DNA of 64,000 nucleotides from Sporothrix humicola (GCA_021396245.1 WNYE01000009.1:1-64000); one strand, 5' to 3'. Shown: positions 35,501 to 49,999, numbered from the stretch's first letter. The notes: generated from the sequence alone by a model not told the origin. Made by a program: numbers and translations.

Positions 35501-36515
35501 TGAGCCCGGCAGACAAGTCAGATGCGTGGCAGAGATGACATTTGGCATTGTGATGTGCTCCACGGCCGTGACAGTTGACAGTTGTCAGACGGGCTGCCAG
35601 GCCCGGTACTTGGAGGCTGCTGTTGATGCTGTTGATACTGTCTTTCGTTGACGTCCATCGCTGATGCACATCTTGCTGCACCCCTATTCAGTATTTAGAC
35701 ATATTGCGCGCCCCGATGGATGGCGATCGTCGTGAGCATGTTGCAGGAGTCGCTCTTTGGGGTTGAACGTTTAAGCTAATGCTGAACTACGTTTATGTTT
35801 AAAGTTTACAGTCTTGCGTTTTTCAACCGTTGTTGCTTTCTTTTCTCAACTTTCACCATGCTAAAATTTGACAGGAGAATGCGACCGCGCAACGGTTTTC
35901 CGTGGTAGCATTTTGCTGAAAATCAAGTGTACATGCCGCCGGAACGGCGCCGTTTACCATTTACCTGGGCATACTCCTTAATACAGGCAGATATTGGTGG
36001 TAGTTGTCAAAGTACGTATCTTACGTCGTAAAGCGAGTGCACACGATACATCGTCTCAAAACTCAAAAAATGCTGCTACGCTGACGCAGTCGTACTGGGA
36101 CGAATCACGTCTGGGAATTGGGACGATAAAGGCACTGTGACAGCAACCGTTGTGACGAACAGTTGGTACGTACTTGTATCTTACTTGTATCTTCCTTGCA
36201 CTATTGATGCCGCAGTTTGTTCTTGTTCCGCCGTCAAGTTTGATCGGCAACGAACACCAGGCGCAGGACACAGAGGGCAGTGTGTTTTTTTCTTCTTCTC
36301 CCGTTTTGCGGCGTGTTTCTCGGCGGTGCCAACGTCGTTTCGGTCTCTTCTTCTCTCCCTCTTGTCCCTTTTTTCCCTTTCCTCGTTCGCCTCCTCTCCC
36401 GAATTGTCGGTACCGAGATGGGTCTGGGTCGACACGTTTTGTCCCTTCTCCCTTACATCGTATCTTATGTCAAGATTGGGTACCTTCTCCTGTCACTCTG
36501 AGGCGGAGAACATAG

Positions 36516-36570
36516 GGAGACTCTTACGGAGTACTCTTACGCCACAGTCGAGTACATACTGGGAGTCTCC
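36516..36570. repeat. Nested inverted repeat containing TACGGAGTA
   Basis: GGAGACTC (36516-36523) and GAGTCTCC (36563-36570) are exact inverse copies. Between them are TACGGAGTA (36525-36533), the palindrome GAGTACTC (36529-36536) and a second GAGTAC. It could fold as a hairpin or bind a dimeric protein. No adjacent gene is known. Confidence 0.5.
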
Positions 36571-39500
36571 TTTGCAACCCCGGAAACACGAGATCCTGAT
36601 ACAAGCCTGGTTTTGAATGAACGCGGCGGACGACACAACGAGAATTTCTCCGTTGATGTGAGATCATACAAACCAAAACGATTGCGGGCAAATCAATATG
36701 ATGGGCCCAAGAAACGGGGAATAGGGAGTCTTGAGAATAAGACGCAGATTGTTTTGTGTGATTATCGTGGATCAGAACTCAAGTGACGACAGCCTTTTAT
36801 GCTCGGTTTGTTTTGTGTTAATGAACACCGACGTACGTCCGTCTTTATATGCACTTAATCGTATACTCGACGTGCAGCTGGACCAACATCTCTACCAAAT
36901 CTTGGAACCAATGGCAATCGCCAACTGCACGACACCCTCTCTGCAAACCCACGGGATTCCGTGCATCCCCGCTGCAGAAGCGTGGCACAGTCGGCCGTGG
37001 ACACGCCGAAATCGATTGGTGTGAAACGTGGTGTGGCGATGTATTTTCTTGTCGGTATCGAGTGCGATTTCTTTACGATCGAGCCGTCATAGACACGAAC
37101 CAACAGTCGATGATATTCTCGACAGTCCACAGTCAACAGGGAAGCCACTCCGTTCTCCATCGTACCCATCTGTATTCATCAATATCCATCTTTCTATCAC
37201 TCAACTCCCGGGAACAACGGGCAACTTGCGAGCTTGTTAGCTCAAGCCCTGTCGCCAGACATCGATATCTTTCTCATGGATTGTGGACGCGAGCAAGCGA
37301 GCCTCACAAAAAACATGCAAATTTGCATAGACGTCATCTTGATTTCCCAGGCTGGCGCGACAGTCTCGTCAGAAATTCTCCGTGAATATAATTGGGGGCA
37401 TGTCACTGTCATCCTTCAATGGCATTCATCGAGGTACCGAACAAGGCCCAACTCCCAGCATCGAGCAAGGTATCGCATCCAGAGGGCATCCAAGGGCATG
37501 CAAGAACATCCAGAGCATCGACGATAACATCCACTCTGTCCACCGATGTCACTGTATTTTGTGGTCTTTTGTGGCCTCCCCAGGGCATCGCACTCCACTG
37601 GAGATGCATCGCTTATGGACTTTGGGGGCTCTGCATCGAATTCTAGAGAGTCTCTCAAATGTGCGCGTCGCAAAAGTCGACGTTGCTTCCACCCCTCCCC
37701 CCCTTTGACGTCTTCCCCTGTCTTCCCTGTCTTTTCTCCCCCCGAAAATTGACCCCTGCTTGGGCCTGAGGGCCTGGACGGTCCGATTCCTCATCTTGGG
37801 CCCCAGGGGGGCAAGTGGCACCCTTGTCGGATGCAACTCCCAGAGGCAAGAGACTCCTCCCGCGAGATGGATTGCGACGATGGTTGATAGTGGGAGTTTG
37901 GTTCACTTTGGTCCAGTTTGGTTCAGACCCGGCTGGAGCCTGGGCGCCTGGGCATTGCTGATGGGCGCTGATGGCGCTGACGGTCGCTAAATGGACCTTC
38001 ATTTTCAACGCATAATAGGGCACTTTTTTAGTGGAAAAAACTTGCGCCCACTGGAAAAAGTGGTTTTGGTCGACAGTCAAAACCGACCAGGGTCTTTCTC
38101 TGTTCGGAGATGGAAGCTCAACAGCGTTAGCCTGCTCCGCGCCGTTGATGGAGCGGGCCCCTCCTTTCCCTATCTCTTTTGGGAACTGATGTTCTCTTGG
38201 GTTTCTTTGAGCACTTTCTTCATTGTGAAACCCCTGCAGCTCTTGGATTCTTGGGTTTCTGTCCCGTCTTCGACTATTGACTGTTGACTCTCGACTTCTG
38301 TTCCCTGCATCTCGTTACGGAGACTTTGTCTTGGCGTTGCCATTGTTCTTCTTTACTCGATTTTTGCTCACTAGGATATGACGGAGGTTTTATCCTCATT
38401 GATCATTATGACAGAGGAGGGGAAGAGTTCAGTGAGAGAACTCGGAGTCGAGACGGCTTGGCAGGCGACAATGGGGCTCATACTTGTGCACATTTTTACG
38501 ATGTTTTACGATTCTGCGCATGGCAATGGCAGGGTTCAGTCGGGGGAGTCGGGGGCAGTTTCTGCCTGCAGAGTACGACGAGCTTGCAGCCCTGAATCGA
38601 CCGATGCAGGCATCTTGCCGACGACGAACTCTGTCTGTTCGTCTCGACAATCACGTTACAATGGCTTGGATGGCTCGAGTTTTGATTTTCTCTTGTCGGG
38701 AGAAGAAGAGCGGTTCTTGTCACTTATCATCTTACGTTTTCTCTGGTATTTTCTCTGGTTCCTCATCTATCTTGCAGTGGTCCAGAGCGACCTGTTCGTT
38801 CGGCCCAAGCGAGTCAGCTTTATTTTGTTTTCCTGGTTCCTTTCGACAGGGCTTTTGAATATTGAACATGGCAGGACGGGCGGTCGACTGGACGGTCGGT
38901 GAACAGACTTCCAGCCTTCCAACCTTCTTTTCTTGCTTTTTGTTCTTGTCTCCCTCTCTACCCTTACGCCCGTTACATCGACACACGGTCCTCTTTGTTG
39001 ATCGTGATAGTGATAGCCTTGCGAGGATCGTCGTCTGTTGGAGATTTTGAGGAGGATTTTCCAGTATTGAGTAAAAGGAAGTGCTATTCCCGACTGCCTT
39101 TGCGTCTTTGCCTTGTCCTCTTCGTTTCCATTGCCGGCTGCGTTTCCGACAATGGGAAGATGCTGCAGGTGGCCGTGTTCGTCGTCTATCTTTTGCCCAG
39201 CTCTGTTTCGTCGCCTCGTTTCTTCCTTCTCCCGCGTTTTGAGTGTTTGAGCGTTCGACCCGGATGCCGGAACAAGAGATCGTCGTTTCGTTCTCCCTTC
39301 TTCTCCAACGTCTCCTAGTTCTTTTGCGGCCTTTTTGTCGTCTTGCAGATTTCCTGTTTCAAAACATTTTGCCTCTCCGACGTTCCTACGTTGATCTATT
39401 TTTGCCATGTCCAACAAACTGAGAACTTCAGCGCACAGAGGTTCCTCGTCCTCGCCCTCGGTGTCTGCAACGGCCAGTGCTCGGTGTGTTTGTGTCTGTT

Positions 39501-42227
39501 CTTTGTGTTTGCCTCTGCTCATGCTCTTTCCCTTTGTGATACCTTGCGTCTTGGAGGCGATCCTATTTCTCTCGGCATTTCACAGGGGGCACCAAAAAGG
39601 ACAGGGCTGGACACGTTTTTCGTTTTTCGTTCTTCGATCTTCATTTTTTGGGTCATGGGGTCCAAGGGCGGGCTATCAACCTCCCTTCGTCAAAGGAGCC
39701 GACATTGCTTTTCGTTCCTTTGCTCCTTCACTGCTTTGCCTTTTTTTGCTCCTGTGCTCGAGCCTACGACAATCTTTGGTTCATAAGGCTATCAAGCGCT
39801 ATCACGATGATTGACACCCACGGACTGGCGCTTGTGGAAGTCGAAATAGTGATCTTGCGTACTTTTATGCCGAGAGTCTCTAACGGTTGGTGCAGCGGCC
39901 GTGCTGTGTAAAAAGTGAGAAACGAGGCTGCTGTTGAGACTGTTGAGCAAGTTGTTATCACAAAAAGACAAAAAGGGCATCGTGATGTTCATTTCTTTTG
40001 TCACTGCTGACCTTTTCTCTTCACGAAAGAAAAACGTGGACATGTCGTCCTTCCCCAATACGGTCAAGACCAATGGGCGTCATACTTGCTCTGTCTGTCT
40101 TTCTGTTCTAAAAACTGACACAGACCGCACGCTGGTAGGGCGGGCCGGTGTCTGAAACGCACTATCAACGCACATTATGAATAGTGTCGCGCAAAACCGT
40201 TGTGGACTCTGTTCGTCAGAAAGGAAAGTGGTGGGCGGTGACGGCGACAATGGCTCCAGCCTCCCAGTGGGCATTCCCTGCGAAACATGGCACTTGCCTC
40301 TTTGGGGTGTTATCATCCACACAACTCTCGGCTTGTCCACGAAGAGGCAAGAACAAATGGGCTTGGGCCACTCTGTGGCGTTTTCTAATGTCGACAGTTC
40401 AAGTCAACAAACTCTCGAACCTCGACCATCCTCAGTTCGGACCACCCGCAAGTTCGCAACGGCCGCGCATCCTTTCGAGTCTACTCCGTATTTGCGTTTC
40501 GTTTAGTGTGTCGCCATGGCCGTCTGTTTCACGCTTTGCACAGCTTGCTAACCGTTTGTTTCCAAGAGCTTATTGATGTCTCGCGATGCTTCCTTTTCCC
40601 TCGTCTTGACTTGGCCATAAGTGCTCTTAGCTTTCACCACTTGCTGCACACTTACTGCACATTTATTTTTATATCACCGGCACCGGTCGTCTCGGCGCGC
40701 CGCGCACAGTCTCGTCGTTATCCGTATCCTTGTTGATCCCATTTTTACCACACCTCTTCTTGACCTTTTTGTCGCCTTGCATGTTCTGTAAAAATATACT
40801 CGTCTTTCGGTTGTTTTGTCTTCACCTTCACAGCTGCATAACACACGTATTTTTTCGGCCTTTTCAATTACGGCACAACCGCGGAACCGCGTCCGGCCCA
40901 AGAAATCAAAGATGGACAGTCTGAGAGCCACTGTCGCGCGACGAGGCAATCAAGTTAGAAGCTCAACAGGGTGGTAGCGAGAGGCAAAAGATTAAGTGAT
41001 GGAAATAAAAGAAGCCCAAAAAAGAATCCAAAACGCAACGGCGGACTGCAACGTCGGCGTGAACGTAGGTAATTAATAGCAGAACGCGGGAGGAAGAAGG
41101 AAGAAGAGAGTGCCTTGCGCGTCAGTGCGGCGAGGAATCGAACAAATCCCTCGCCCAAGATGCTGCAAAATCCTGAAATATCCTAGAATATTAGAGGTCC
41201 TTTGTCGACGCGTCCCAGCGTGCCGGCATCGTTCCTGCTTTCTGTGTCTTTTTCGGTGCCTTTTGTGTTTCTATTTCGCACTCAAACTGCAACAACGGCA
41301 CACACAGACTGTGCGCTGCAGGCGATCGGTCAATTGTGCACGCACATAAAATAATTTACTGTGTATATTTTTTCCTACTTTTTCCCGGGAAAGGGGAGCG
41401 GCCCCTGAGAATAAATGACACACATAGATGAAGTCCTTTACACAAAGGGCGCAGTAATACTCCGTATATCGCGAGAACAGCCAGGCGACGCGTTGCCGCT
41501 TGGCGATGGCGATGGCGATTCGGCTCTTTTCTGGTCCTCTTTATCTCAAGGTCTTCAATCTCAATCTGCGCTCAGCCTACCTGGCTCTGCCCTATCGCCT
41601 TCCATGGTGTTTTCTAGAACGGCCGCCCGCGTCGAGCCGCCAAAACGAAGCGAAATTAAAGACCATGCATGTCGTGGTGTCCGTCAATGTGCACTTTGCT
41701 GTGCACAGCTAAAATGCATCCCACTTGTACACAGTATTCCCTCCATAGGGCCGTTGCCAAGGCCCCGTTGGGCTATGACAGTTGCACAAAGCAAAAAGGC
41801 ACGAAAGATATCGAAAGAGAGCACTTGCATAGCACACTGCAATCTCATTTCATTGCCTCAAGTCCACCAAAATGCAGATATTTCCCGCGTGGCTTTGCCT
41901 TGTGTCAGCAGATGCCGTTCTGGACTTGCCAGGGAATACCTTGTCAACAGAACCTTGTCCATCTTTGACAAGTGCGTAGCAATAGATACCCTCTCAATTG
42001 AGGTGCTTTCTCTCCTTGACAATGCATTGCCGATCGTCTTTTCCTTCTCTTTTTGCCATGTCCTTAATCGTCTTGTCCCTCGATGGGCTGTCTATGGTTC
42101 TTCACTTTTTTATCTGCCGTCCATGGTCCACTGGCTGCGGCTTACCGTCTTGACTGTCAATCGACGGTTGTCCGTCAACCACCGACCGCCTCTCATCTGG
42201 TCTGCCGTCTCTCGTCTCTATTTTGGC

Positions 42228-42258
42228 CCATACCCATATCCATATCCGTATCCGTATC
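42228..42258. repeat. Hexanucleotide microsatellite
   Basis: About five degenerate 6-bp units of the type CATATC, CATACC and CGTATC lie in tandem. In one frame they read as alternating Pro and Tyr, which explains a Pro-Tyr run in the open frame at 41415-42284. It is treated as simple repeat rather than coding sequence. Confidence 0.8.
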
Positions 42259-45200
42259 TTGGTCGACTGTGGGTTTTCTGGTAGAGGGCCCAGCAAGGTG
42301 AAACAATGCTGTCCGAAAGATATCTTTGGTTGACGTACGTTGCTGTCGTCGTGGACAGAAAAAGCCTCGTAAACGTAAATGCGAGGTTGCATTTGCTACC
42401 GAACAAAATTTCGAACGTCTGTTCCTCCCCTGGAAAGGCTGGTATTCAATGTTGCTTTGTGAAGTTGCTTTCTTCCCTTCCATTTGGTGAACGAGACGTT
42501 GTGAACGGTGCAAGTGAACTCGTTGAGGAAATGATCTTCAATATTTATTTTGTCTTTTTGCATGGGAGTTCAGAGTGTTACTGTCACTGTCCTTGCCTTC
42601 AATTTTCTCCCATCTCTCCCCGTTACACTCGTTCACAGTCTCTGCATATCGAACGCATGTCAGCCTGCATAAACACCGGCCGATGTATCCCTCCCCCTTT
42701 TTTTCGTTCTCTCTAAGCTAGACGGCGGAACAGGCCGTCTCTTTTCGTGTGAGCTTTTCTGTGTGATTTCAGAGTGCACTTGCTGATGAAGCATCCGGGG
42801 GTTGGCTGACAGAGAACTGCTAGTCCACACCAATGGACAAGTGCTGAGAGAAAAAGAGCGGGACGTCACCTCACTACAAGGTGTGCGGAGCTTGTAATAT
42901 TTTCTTTTTCAGACAGAGTTCTCTGGTCACTTTGTAGTGGCCGTCTTCCCGTATGATACTTCCCGAGATACATTGTACTTGCAAATTGACGATGGGACGA
43001 CCAGTCACAGTGATCGTGTGCTTTCACTCTCAAAGAAGGAGTGCTTCTGGAGACCAACAGGAGACTGCAAAAAACCAAGGCCGGCCATGCATCGTACCTT
43101 GCACTAAATTCTCACAGGTACGACGTTTGATGGGAAGAGAAGTGGAGACGAGCACAAAGTGCAGACGAAAGAGAGTGCTGGAGAAGAGTTGAGACCGTCA
43201 CAGTGTCTTTTGCGTTTTGTGCACAATTGTGACGGGCCAATGATGCTTTTGAATTGGCTGTTGACATCGCGACACAACCGCAAAAGACTTGTTCGTTCTC
43301 CTCGTACGTCGTACACTAAACGCTGCCAAACAGTGACAGTCTCAGAGCTTTCTCCAACTCGTCCAGCCTCCCGCCGCCAGATCCCAACGGCGTCATCTCA
43401 GTGGCTGGCCGATAAACTCACGAACCCTGTCGAGGTCAGTTGAGGTCAGTCGGGGTCTGTCTTGACCTGTAAAAACGCCAGAAATGCCTATTGAGCCTGG
43501 CTCCTGGAAAGCCCAGAAACGCCCACAACGTGCGGGCGCCACCAAAACAGCCAAATCGGCCAGTCAAAACCGTTGGTGCAGGGGGTTTCGAGCGCCACTG
43601 AAGAATAGACGAGGACAGAAAAGGCGGAATTGACGGAATCGACAAAAATCTCGGCCATTTGCCGTGATTCCATTGCACAACAGAGAAAGGACAATTCTTC
43701 ACCCCCAGAGGACCTTTTTCAGGGGGGCTCGTAAGACGCTGTCGTACACAACTATATCAGCCACTCGACTTTTGATATGGGACACGGAGTCAACGGACAG
43801 AATAATGTGCGGCGCACGCGAAAGGACAGACAGCAAGGACAGAACAAAAAACGGCTGCCAAGCAGGGCCAGGCCCCCCGTTACCCATTGCCATGGCTGGT
43901 GACAAGGGTATTCCTTGCGCGATACGGACGCGAGGGGCCTCTTCTGGAGAGGGAGACTGAAGAAAAAGGCAGCCAAAGAGGACTGAAGAAAAAGATGCAA
44001 GGTTCAGCCACGAGGGCAAGGGACAAAGGGACGCCCTTTTGCTTTCTTTTTTTGTCCGTATTCTTTAATCTTTCGTCAACAACTCGTCAGTGTTGTCAGG
44101 CACCTGTGGCCAAGATGGACAAGGGTGGTCGGTTCACGAATACCTTTATGCGGTAACCACCCGTTACCAAGATGCGAGTACTGAGGTACACACGCCCACC
44201 GTATGTATTTCGTCGTATGTTCTCCCTGTCCTTTGCATCGCATCTTATGCCCAGGGTTTGCTCTTCAGTGGGTGCGTGTCCTGTGGCGCAAGAGTTTATG
44301 CCGTCGACGCGTCCTTTGCCAGCACGAGCACGCGTACGACAGTATTTTCTCTCTTCCAGCCTTCTTCAGCCTCTTGGCTGCAACTGTCTTTTCGCTTCTC
44401 TTCCCCTTCGGTCGTAATGCCCTTGCTCGTGCAGGAAAATGACGGCGGCCGGTCTGCAAGGTATTCAATTCACACTTTACAAAGATTTTCTCTCTTCTCT
44501 GCAAAGTTTGCATGTCCGCAATGGATGCAGTGCAACCCAACGCAGCCTCTTTTTCTGTGCGAGGTGGATACCCCCCATTTCTCTTTTGAAAAGTGGCTTG
44601 ACTCTTTCGACTCTCTCGTCTGGTTAGCATTGATGAGAAGAGAAGATATTGCAGAAGAGGCAAATGCAGAGTGCAAAACTCAGATCAGATGCGCCGAGGA
44701 GATGGCTTGTGATTTTGGAATCTTGCCTGGACTGTCTACTTCTCCACGTTTACACACCCTCTTGCTCAATAGCCATCCGAAAATCCTGGGGAAGCAAGCA
44801 CAAAAAGGAACGAAAATGACGGAATAGACGAAAATCAAAATCATGAAATCCCTCGAATGAAGACAAGACGAAAACAAATGCAGCCTAGCCGGCCCCAAGT
44901 TCAATAAAAAGAACCATAAAAAGGGAAAACCATGCCGCCTTCATTGACAGATTCCGGGGAAAAGAGGAGACCGTTGAGGCGGAGAAGAGGGGAAGGGAAT
45001 CCTAAATGCGTAGAAATTGGGGCACACTCGCCAGAAAAAGAGATGAACTGTGAACTGTCACAAGCAAAATTGCAGAAAATAGAGGCTGTAATACCGACCG
45101 ACAAGAAATAGAGCGGGCTCTAAATGACTCCATGGGGACTGGTGGCGGCGACCAAGACCGTAGGTCCGACTCGTTGTGGATTTGTGTACTTTGCATCCTC

Positions 45201-45893
45201 CAAAATAGTTGGTTGTACTTGGAAAAGCACATGAAAGGAAGACCGAGTGGATGGGACCGACGATAACAAACGAAAGAGGCAACTCAAAATGAAAAGCCAC
45301 CCCTGCTCGTGGTTCTCTGCCTTGCCTTAAATTCCCAGTGGGCTGGGTTGAAATCATGGGGATGTCTCCATTTTGTTCTGCAGTCTGGTTCTGTCACTTG
45401 TTCTGTAGCTTTGTTCTGTCGCCTTTTTTGGTTGCTTTCTTTCTGCATAACAAGCGAAGGCGGGGAAGCGAAGTGTGTCAGTGACGATGACGACGATGTT
45501 GAGAAACTCGGTCTCGGTCCACCGAAGCAGAGATGCATATTGATTTGATGATCACGAGGTGTTTTGTACTGTCAATGAAACAAACCCAGCAATCCCTTGC
45601 GACGTACGACGCAAGTCTTCGTAGCTTGCAGTCTCCCTTTCATCACGACATATGTCCCTTTTTGTTTTCGTCTGGTTTGTCAACACACCCTTTTTTTCTT
45701 GATTTTTTATCTTCTTCAAAAGTTGTTCACACCACCTCTTCACCGCCTGGTCGGCATCGGCATAGACTTCTTCGGAGGATTTGCAGATAAAGGGAGCACA
45801 AGCCAAAGCTCGGGCATAGAAACACACAAAAAAGCACGAGCATGAGTGAGCACGAGCATCAAGTGTGCGTATGCGCATAAACACCGAGACTTG

Positions 45894-45945
45894 TGAGAGT
45901 GTGTGAGAGTGTGTGAGTGTGTGTGAGAAGAGCGAAAGTGTGTGG
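45894..45945. repeat. GTGTGAGA-type microsatellite
   Basis: A GT/GA-rich tract made of imperfect GTGTGAGA and GTGTGAGT units in non-coding sequence. It is a simple repeat with no further signal. Confidence 0.75.
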
Positions 45946-48900
45946 GTGTTTTGGGTGGTGTGCATCTTTCCAGCCACACCAAAATGCAGCACTTGCACAT
46001 CTTGTGTAAAAACCGGGAAACTTTTGTGAGGGAAAGAGAGAGACAACACAGACTCGCAGACTCACAGACAACACCAGCGCAGATAACAAATAACACAGAC
46101 AATGCCCAGTACCGTCAAGACCGGGTATATGGACTGGTGGACAATGCGCTGCAAACTGCCGGGTCGATCCCGCGGGGATGTCTTTGGTGTCTTTGGGGGT
46201 CGTTCAAGTCGTTCAATGCCTCTTGATATTATCGAGTCGTCTTTGGATTTGAGTTTTGTTGTGTTTTGATGTCTCTCTTTTGCTTATCCTTTTGTCTCGC
46301 TTTTGCTTGTCTTCTGCCCCTCCTTGCCCTTTCTTCCTTCTTCTCAGCTGGCAAACGCCACGTCCGTCATTCTATTGCCCGATTTTGCCCTTTTTGTCTC
46401 GTATGCTCGCTCGTCTATCGACCATCGTTTGCCCTTCATCGGTACTTGTCTCGCCCTGTTGTCTTGGACAAACGTAGAATACCAGAAGACAGCAAGTAAG
46501 AGAAACACTCGAAACTCTCAGAGGATTCTCCAGATTTTTGACAGTGGCTCGGGTGGCTTTCTGCCGTTTGCTCGACTGCCGAACTGTCTGAGAAATAGGG
46601 ACTCGAAGGGCCCTTTGGAATCCAGAGAACCACTGGGACTCTTTTGCAATGTGAGACATTTGCGGCTGGGAGACAGCTGGGAAGTTCCCTGGCAGAGGCC
46701 GATCCAGGGAGGCAGGTGTGAGATATAGTGGGGTTGCTGTTGCGGTTTTAGGGCGTTTTGGGGCACCTCAGGAACTCCCGGGGCATTTTGGCCCATTTTA
46801 GTGATTCATCGAGAAAGTTTAAGAGAGTTTTGACACAGAAATTCTCCTCGCGATGCTCAAGATTTTCTCCAGATGTTTCTCGCGATGTGCTCGGATGATG
46901 TTCAGGGAGACTCAGACCCTCTCTAAAGAAGTCGTTTGACTCTGAAGAAGATCTCTAGGAGCACTAGCTAGGCCGATCTAGGGAGCCTTTGGCCCCAACT
47001 TCACAAAAGACGTTGGCATCAACGGCAGCTGTTGGCCTGTTGGATCATTTTTGACGCCTTGACAGTTTGTCAACGTCCGTCCGTCTCTCCAGCGGATACC
47101 AGGACCGCGCCAGAACGGCAGACAATGCACCAGAACGGGTAAAATTTTGCGCCAGACGAACCCGCCCAACGGTCGACCGTCGACTACGACGGGGCCTGTT
47201 TCCTTGTCTTTTTTTTGTGTCCATTTTGCGCCCCCTTTCACTCTGACGATTGCGACTGCGACAGTTTCTCCGTCCGACGTCGATCGCTGGGTCCGTAAGG
47301 GGGCGTCAGCGGGCCAAGGCCCACGGTTACCCATCCATGACGGACGGCATATGAGGATATTGCTGATGTTGTTGCGGTCATCAATTGTTAGTATTTTCTG
47401 AATTGCTCTCGATGCCGATATTTTCTGGAGGCCAACCATAGGGAGGGAAGGATTAGACAGTCTCAACTCACCTCACGATGCTCGAATTCGGCCACGAGTA
47501 ATATCACAAGCAAATATATGCTTGTCCTTCGCGTATTCTTTACTATCGCACCGTCAATAGGTCGGGGACCCGTCTTTTGCACCAAGTTTGACGTGCCAGT
47601 CGAAAAACGCACCAAAATGCACCCAATCGCGTCTCTGTACTATCTTGACTATCGACAAATCAGGTAAGGGATAGACATGCAAAATCGACCGGGCGGTGGA
47701 GCGAGCCGGGGAGTCAAGGGGGGAAGGTGAAGAAGAGAGACGAAAGACTCGAAAGAGAGGCACAAAAGTGAAAAGACGTCGCCCACCGGCCGTTTGGTTT
47801 CTGGTTTTGGCAACACCAACCCCTCGTCTCGTCTGTTGTGTTTGTGTCTCCTTCCAAAGTGCCCTGTGCCTTCCTTCTTGATTCCCAGCTCTCCGTATCT
47901 TGCAAGGTGCCCGCGTTACCTCGAGGTTCCTTCCCTCTTTCGCTCTTTCCTCTTTCTCTCTTTCCCCTCGGACCCACTTCCCACATCCACACACGCAACA
48001 GAACCAGCCCTGGCCCACTCCCACCTTCCACCCCTGCTTTCTTTCCTTTCGTTCTCTCTCTGTTCTCTGCTGTGTCTTCTGGTGCCTCGCTCCTTCCTTC
48101 TGCGTCGATTGCTCCTCCCGTCCCTGACTGGTCGAGACTTTGAATCGGTACCTGCCTGGGCGGGCTGGGCCTTGTATCCTGCTGCCCCAATCAGCGCGCC
48201 GAGGTACCCCATCTACACGCGACTCTCACGTCCATTTAATACCAGGGGGCTGCTTTTTGGGGGCTCTTTTCCATCCTCTTGAGATGGAGATGGGCTTCCG
48301 GGGTGCCTGTCGCGCGACCAGGCCTCTTGGCCACCATTTTGTCGGTAATCTGTGTGGACTGTGGGCGACTGTGGCCTAGCCTGTGTGGCCTGTCGAGCTG
48401 TGCAGCGTATCATCGTAGGCAGGAGCGACTTTTTGCCTCCTGCATTTTTTGCCCATTTGCCTCTTGCTCTTTCCATAGACTGAGGTCCAGGCTCGCGGTC
48501 GGCCGTCGCATGCCCCCTATTCCTCTTTTTCTGACCTTTTCTTACTCTTCACTTTCTTTTCACTCTTTTCTCTCGTTTCTCTCTTTTGCAGCGTAGCCTC
48601 CAATTTCTGCCACCAAGCATGCTACAGCCACTCACAATGCCGATCAACATCCTCAGCAAATCTTTTGCTTCTTTTGCGCGCATATCCGACCTATGAGCTA
48701 TCCGAGCACAGCTTGCTATTTTGCAACAAAATCCAAATGCCGCCGCCAGTATGCTTCGCCGCATGCACTATTCTCAACTAGAATACTAAAAGACACGGGG
48801 CACGAAAAGTGACGAAATAGCCAAGGCCCTGTGCAGTGGCCCTTTTCATTTTCATCACAGCCCCTCGAGCCCCCTCTTGCTCTCAAGCTCGGGCGGCGCA

Positions 48901-49999
48901 AGTGCAAAGATCAAAGAGAGATAGATCGCTTCCTCTCCAAAATAACTTCCAGGGGCAGGGGTACACTAACAAAATGGACTCCGATGCTAGTGAAAGGGCA
49001 CTAACAACAAGTGTCAAGCCAACGGAGACCAGCGCGTTTTTGGTTTTTGCTCTTTTTTACCCATTTGCATTTTGGCTATGGCAGGAAAAAGGAACCAAAA
49101 AGGGCATCAAGACAGCAGTTTACACTAACGGTCGACAGGTGCTGTTCGTTCAAACCCCATCTCCAATGGACCAAAGTTCCCACCAGGGGCTTGGTGGCGG
49201 CCGGTGGTGGCCCCCAGTGGGTATTTTTTTGTGGGTTGAACGACATTCCCCTCTCTGATGCCTCTGATGCTCGCTGCTCTCTGATCCGATGCTCTCGATT
49301 CGAGTCCAAGTCCCGGCCCCTTTCGTCGTCGAGTCAAGTCCTGTTCATGATACCTGATACTGAAGGTCAGACGCGATTCTTGGGTGCTTGGACGGGCAAT
49401 ATCAGCAAGAGATAGCCGTACCAGGAGCTCACCAAAAGGGTCCCTGACGTTTGCAACTGCTCGTTGCCCGACCATGTCTCTATTTTTTTTGCTCTCCATG
49501 TCTGTTTTCCATGTTTATCTGCCTCTTGTCCGAGGCAAGGGAGCACAAACACAAAACAATGCCGTGTTATACGGGATCTCTTTGTGTTCACAACGTCCTT
49601 TTCAGACGGTCCACTCGCAACCTCTGCCTCCCTTGGGAAACGGCTCTCAGTCATGGATGGCAGTCTGGTTCATACAAAAACACAAAATGCACAAAACTGT
49701 CCACAGGGATGGGCCGTCAAAAAGTACACGGCAGTCTGACGGACAAGGTACTTCCCGTCGAGACGTGAAGAAGAAAAAGTGAACAAAAGTCGACCAGTCT
49801 CGACAGTGAAGAGAAAATGCACCAAAAGGACAGGACACACAGTGATGGAGACAGAGGAGGCTAGAGAATCCACACAGAGTGTGATCTGGGACGGGGAAAG
49901 TGAACCGACAGGGGGGCAGAGGGGGGACCCATCGAGAGAGGGGAGGGGGGTGAGAAAAAAGATGAGGCGATCTCTTTTTCTTTTTTTTTTTTCTGTTAT

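Larger units (their letters stand above)
32561..49999. other. Main part of a 22-kb interval without a recognisable gene
   Basis: No protein family was recognised in about 17 kb. Weak copies of GGAAGG/GTGCGA-like motifs continue to about 33.25 kb. Open frames up to 289 codons exist (for example 41415-42284 plus and 38767-39522 minus), but they lack C-ending codon preference, domains and intron signals. Local composition swings between CT-rich and AG-rich. No LTR pair, reverse transcriptase or transposase was seen. The region could hold decayed transposons, long non-coding RNAs or small intron-rich genes that reading by eye misses. Confidence 0.45.

Noticed and set aside
38767..39522. 251-codon minus-strand frame with an ATG
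   Set aside because: Charged composition follows from the purine-rich strand. No conserved motif, domain or C-ending codon preference.
41125..41160. T-arm-like sequence (GGAATCGAAC) suggesting a minus-strand tRNA
   Set aside because: The flanking bases form a stem with a 13-nt loop instead of 7, and no A box or anticodon arm fits.
41415..42284. 289-codon plus-strand frame with an ATG, the longest in the gap
   Set aside because: Third codon positions show none of the bias seen in the real genes, and the Pro-Tyr run is a hexanucleotide microsatellite. It remains a remote orphan candidate.
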